NCBI GenBank assembly: GCA_024639625.1
Contig: JAHEIA010000081.1
Location: 1 to 9,224, forward strand
DNA from: Chromatiales bacterium
Lineage (GTDB): Bacteria; Pseudomonadota; Gammaproteobacteria; Chromatiales; Chromatiaceae
DNA: 9,224 bases
Direction of reading: 5' to 3'
Part shown: positions 7,709 to 9,224 of the stretch, piece after piece
Layout of the letters: each line of letters begins with the position of its first letter
Numbering within the stretch: the stretch's first letter is position 1
Made by a program: the position numbers and the translations under genes
Notes under the pieces: generated by a model
The model's input: the letters and a program-made list of their open reading frames with translations, nothing else
Databases searched by the model: none
Told to the model about the DNA's origin: nothing

Positions 7709-8122
7709 TCACCAGCAATCGGCGGCCGGTCCTTTTGTTCCATCTTGATTGATGGACAGGGTCGGACAGTCGGTGTCGGCAGCTTGGCCGCCTTTTGCCG
7801 TGGCGGTGACCAGGTAGTTCGTGGCTGCGCCGCCGGGCCAGGTGATGACGATGTCGTAATGCCCGTCTTGCGATTCGTTTGTCGTTCCGATGGTGGTCAA
7901 GGTGGTATCCGAGTCCCCTGCTGCATAGCTGTTGTTCGATGCGCGATACCGTTCCAGCTTGAGCTGTACGTCGAGGACTGCCGCTCTCCCGTCCGCCCTC
8001 CGGCTCTTGCGCATCTGTTCCACGAAGGACGGAAAGGCGACGGTTGCCAGGATCGCGATCACAGCCACCGTGATCACCAACTCGATCAGTGTGAAGCCCT
8101 TGGTTCTTTTTTGGGTCCGCAT
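7709..8122 (-). CDS. pilE: Type IV minor pilin of the PilE family
   Basis: 137 residues from the ATG at 8122. It has a class III prepilin leader, MRTQKRTKG, with predicted PilD cleavage between Gly9 and Phe10; the mature protein starts FTLIE with Glu at +5, followed by the hydrophobic N-terminal helix LVITVAVIAILATVAFPSF. The C-terminal part has Cys119 and Cys136, the likely disulfide of the D-region, in the order DCPTLSINQDGTKGPAADCW, typical of PilE minor pilins. It should be inserted in the inner membrane and join the pilus-priming minor pilin complex. The frame is open to 8194, but the ATG at 8122 was chosen because it gives the short leader and has a strong ribosome binding site. The gene is divergent from the other pilin genes instead of at the end of their operon. 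Confidence 0.92.
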   Translation of the reverse strand: MRTQKRTKGFTLIELVITVAVIAILATVAFPSFVEQMRKSRRADGRAAVLDVQLKLERYRASNNSYAAGDSDTTLTTIGTTNESQDGHYDIVITWPGGAATNYLVTATAKGGQAADTDCPTLSINQDGTKGPAADCW

Positions 8123-8129
8123 GGCGCTA

Positions 8130-8136
8130 CTCCCCC
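8130..8136 (-). promoter_or_regulatory. Ribosome binding site of pilE
   Basis: On the minus strand GGGGGAG lies seven bases before the ATG at 8122. It decides the start in favour of the short nine-residue prepilin leader over the upstream ATG at 8194. Confidence 0.7.
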
Positions 8137-8174
8137 TGCTTTGTGTGCGTCCGACAGCTAAAAGATTACGTGAA

Positions 8175-8194
8175 ATGGGGAACGGATTCCCCAT
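8175..8194. repeat. Perfect 8-bp inverted repeat in the pilin intergenic region
   Basis: ATGGGGAA (8175-8182) and TTCCCCAT (8187-8194) are exact reverse complements around the 4-base centre CGGA. The element is 52 bp upstream of the pilE start and 212 bp upstream of the fimT start. It could be an operator for a dimeric regulator or, if transcribed, a stem-loop in the pilE 5' leader. There is no T-run on either side, so a terminator is unlikely. Function is inferred. Confidence 0.55.
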
Positions 8195-8406
8195 GAGACA
8201 AACCGATTTGCGACGAGCGGTAGCGCTTTCCCGACGAGGGTGGCCGCTAGCCCCTGCAGGTCTCCACGCAATCCCCCTACAATATAAGGCAACAGTAGAA
8301 CAAGCGGATCGTGTACTGGACCCGAGTCCGGATGATGAATGTTCCGAAGCGCAGTCGAAGCCGCTTGAGTACCGGATGCGCGGGGACGGTAGGGGAAGGG
8401 GAGAGC
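8195..8406. promoter_or_regulatory. Divergent pilin intergenic region, fimT side
   Basis: This non-coding stretch probably carries the fimT promoter and perhaps part of the pilE promoter. Seen in it: a direct repeat CGACGAG at 8211-8217 and 8232-8238, 21 bp apart; overlapping -10-like boxes TACAAT (8278-8283) and TATAAG (8283-8288) with no good -35 at 16-18 bp; and a short hairpin at 8316-8331 (CTGGAC, loop CCGA, GTCCGG, one G-T pair). A purine-rich tract at 8391-8403 provides the fimT ribosome binding site. I see no convincing gene here. Confidence 0.35.
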
Positions 8407-8964
8407 ATGAATTCTAAAAACCTGGTCACCCATGTGGGCAGCGCGGGCTTCACTCTGATCGAGCTCGTCATCACCATCGCGATTCTGGCCATCCTGGCCA
8501 CTGTCGCGGTTCCTTCCTTCCAAGACATGTTGATCCGCAACCGGGTAAAGGGTGCCGCGGAGACCCTCTATGGCGCCCTGCAACTGGCGAAGAGCGAATC
8601 CATCAAACGCAATGTCCCGGTCTTTGTTAGCTTCGCCAGTGCCGATCCGTGGTGCTACGGCCTCGATGACGCGGCCGCATGCGATTGTAAGGTGGCGAAT
8701 GATTGCCAGATCGGCGGGCAAACCAAGGTCGAGGACGCGACCCAGTATTGGGATGTGGCCATGACGGGGGCGGCCTTTGCCGGAGGCGTCAATTTCACCG
8801 TGTTCAACCCCGCCTTCGGCACCGCCCAGGATGCGGCGGGTACCGTTCGCAACGGCACAGTCACGCTCCAGTCGTCGGATGGCGATGCGCTTCAGGTGCG
8901 GGTTAGTGTGCTTGGGCGGGTGAGCATGTGTTCCGACGATCTGGGAGGGTACGAAGGATGTTGA
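8407..8964 (+). CDS. Type IV minor pilin, FimT/FimU (GspH) family
   Basis: 185 residues from the ATG at 8407, preceded by the purine-rich AGGGGAAGGGGAG. The prepilin leader is 14 residues with predicted PilD cleavage after Gly14; the mature protein begins FTLIE (Glu19 is the conserved +5) with the hydrophobic helix to about residue 37. The block RNRVKGAAETLYGALQLAKS is characteristic of GspH/FimT pilins, which prime assembly of the pilus or pseudopilus. Six cysteines are present (83, 92, 94, 100, 175 and 185), compatible with up to three periplasmic disulfides; WCYGL followed by CDC is common in FimU-type minor pilins. An open frame extends back to 8311, but that would bury the leader. fimT and fimU cannot be separated with confidence from sequence alone. 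The stop overlaps the next prepilin gene by seven bases. Confidence 0.88.
   Translation: MNSKNLVTHVGSAGFTLIELVITIAILAILATVAVPSFQDMLIRNRVKGAAETLYGALQLAKSESIKRNVPVFVSFASADPWCYGLDDAAACDCKVANDCQIGGQTKVEDATQYWDVAMTGAAFAGGVNFTVFNPAFGTAQDAAGTVRNGTVTLQSSDGDALQVRVSVLGRVSMCSDDLGGYEGC
8943..8948 (+). promoter_or_regulatory. Ribosome binding site of the pilW-type gene
   Basis: GGGAGG lies inside the end of the fimT-type gene, nine bases before the ATG at 8958. It supports that start and coupled translation of the two pilins. GAAGG at 8953-8957 abuts the ATG and is too close to act. Confidence 0.6.
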
Positions 8965-9224
8965 AGCGACCGAATCCAGCAGGGCAGAGCGGTTTGACGT
9001 TGGTCGAGCTACTGGTCGGGATCGTGGTGGGTTTGATCGTACTCGCCGCCGTATCGTCGGTCACGGTGAGTACGCTGGTCTCGAATACCCGTTTCCTGCG
9101 GGATGTGCGCCTGACGCAGGATTTGCGCGCCGTGCAGCAGATGTTGGGTCGGGAGTTTCGGCGGGCCGGATACTCCGCGAATGCAGGGAGTGCGGTGGGA
9201 ACGAATATCAACAGCAACCCGTTC
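8958..9224 (+). CDS. pilW: Type IV minor pilin, PilW family (5' part, runs off the window)
   Basis: The first 89 codons are present with no stop before the window end. The ATG at 8958 overlaps the end of the preceding pilin gene (ATGTTGA). The N-terminus is a 12-residue prepilin leader ending QSG, then LTLVE with Glu17 at the +5 position, and a hydrophobic helix LLVGIVVGLIVLAAVSSV. The following region, LRAVQQMLGREFRRAGYSA (about 57-75), matches the conserved stretch after the helix in PilW, where a run resembling RDIRRAGY is common; it does not resemble PilV. Leu replaces the usual Phe at mature +1, which is tolerated in this family. The protein should be processed by PilD and join the minor pilin complex that starts pilus assembly. 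Only the 5' part is visible, so full length is unknown. Confidence 0.85.
   Translation, partial: MLKRPNPAGQSGLTLVELLVGIVVGLIVLAAVSSVTVSTLVSNTRFLRDVRLTQDLRAVQQMLGREFRRAGYSANAGSAVGTNINSNPF

Noticed and set aside
7739..7756. TCCATC/GATGGA hairpin between convergent acyltransferase and pilE as a terminator.
   Set aside because: It lies within the pilE coding end, has six-base arms, and no T-run follows on either strand.
8106..8113. A6G run near the pilE start as a phase-variable or programmed frameshift site.
   Set aside because: Six bases is short for slipped-strand variation, and the zero frame does not align with the A AAA AAG slippery heptamer phase.
8241..8258. Sigma54 promoter TGGCC...TGCA upstream of fimT.
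   Set aside because: The distance between the GG and GC elements is two bases longer than the strict -24/-12 spacing.

Overview
The window is a GC-rich stretch of chromosome from a gammaproteobacterium. The gene content points to the Chromatiales/Ectothiorhodospiraceae side of the class: succinyl-CoA synthetase followed by a two-domain NAD synthase and a P-II protein, the bamD/rluD/pgeF neighbourhood, and a type IV pilus minor pilin locus. The taxonomic placement is inference from gene content only. Coding density is high, most genes have typical lengths, and no tRNA, rRNA, CRISPR, phage or insertion sequence is visible.

Region 1 (1-3180, + strand) holds the 3' end of sucC, then sucD, nadE and glnB. 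sucC and sucD overlap at GTGA. nadE is the glutamine-dependent two-domain type, and glnB encodes a P-II sensor of 2-oxoglutarate and energy state with the uridylylation Tyr51. Carbon flux, glutamine use, NAD synthesis and nitrogen sensing are therefore physically adjacent.

Region 2 (3181-4150) is bamD on the minus strand, convergent with glnB and divergent from rluD. BamD is a lipoprotein of the outer-membrane beta-barrel assembly machine. The bamD-rluD gap is only 34 bp.

Region 3 (4151-7703, + strand) is a tight run of five genes: rluD (23S rRNA pseudouridine synthase), pgeF (peptidoglycan editing factor), a GcvR-like double-ACT protein, a peptide deformylase and a membrane-anchored PlsC-like acyltransferase. 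rluD and pgeF overlap at ATGA. The ACT gene and the deformylase lie in the same reading frame, separated by TAG plus two codons. The acyltransferase has FPHG in place of the usual FPEG motif.

Region 4 (7709-9224) is a type IV pilus minor pilin locus. A pilE-type pilin is on the minus strand and ends 5 bp from the acyltransferase stop. A 284 bp gap separates it from divergent fimT/fimU-type and pilW-type prepilin genes on the + strand; the pilW gene runs off the window. The gap contains a perfect 8-bp inverted repeat and other small repeats that look regulatory.

I found no clear unknown defence or mobile system. The more interesting items are the nadE-glnB pairing, the in-frame ACT/deformylase junction, the altered acyltransferase motif, and the divergent pilin intergenic region.
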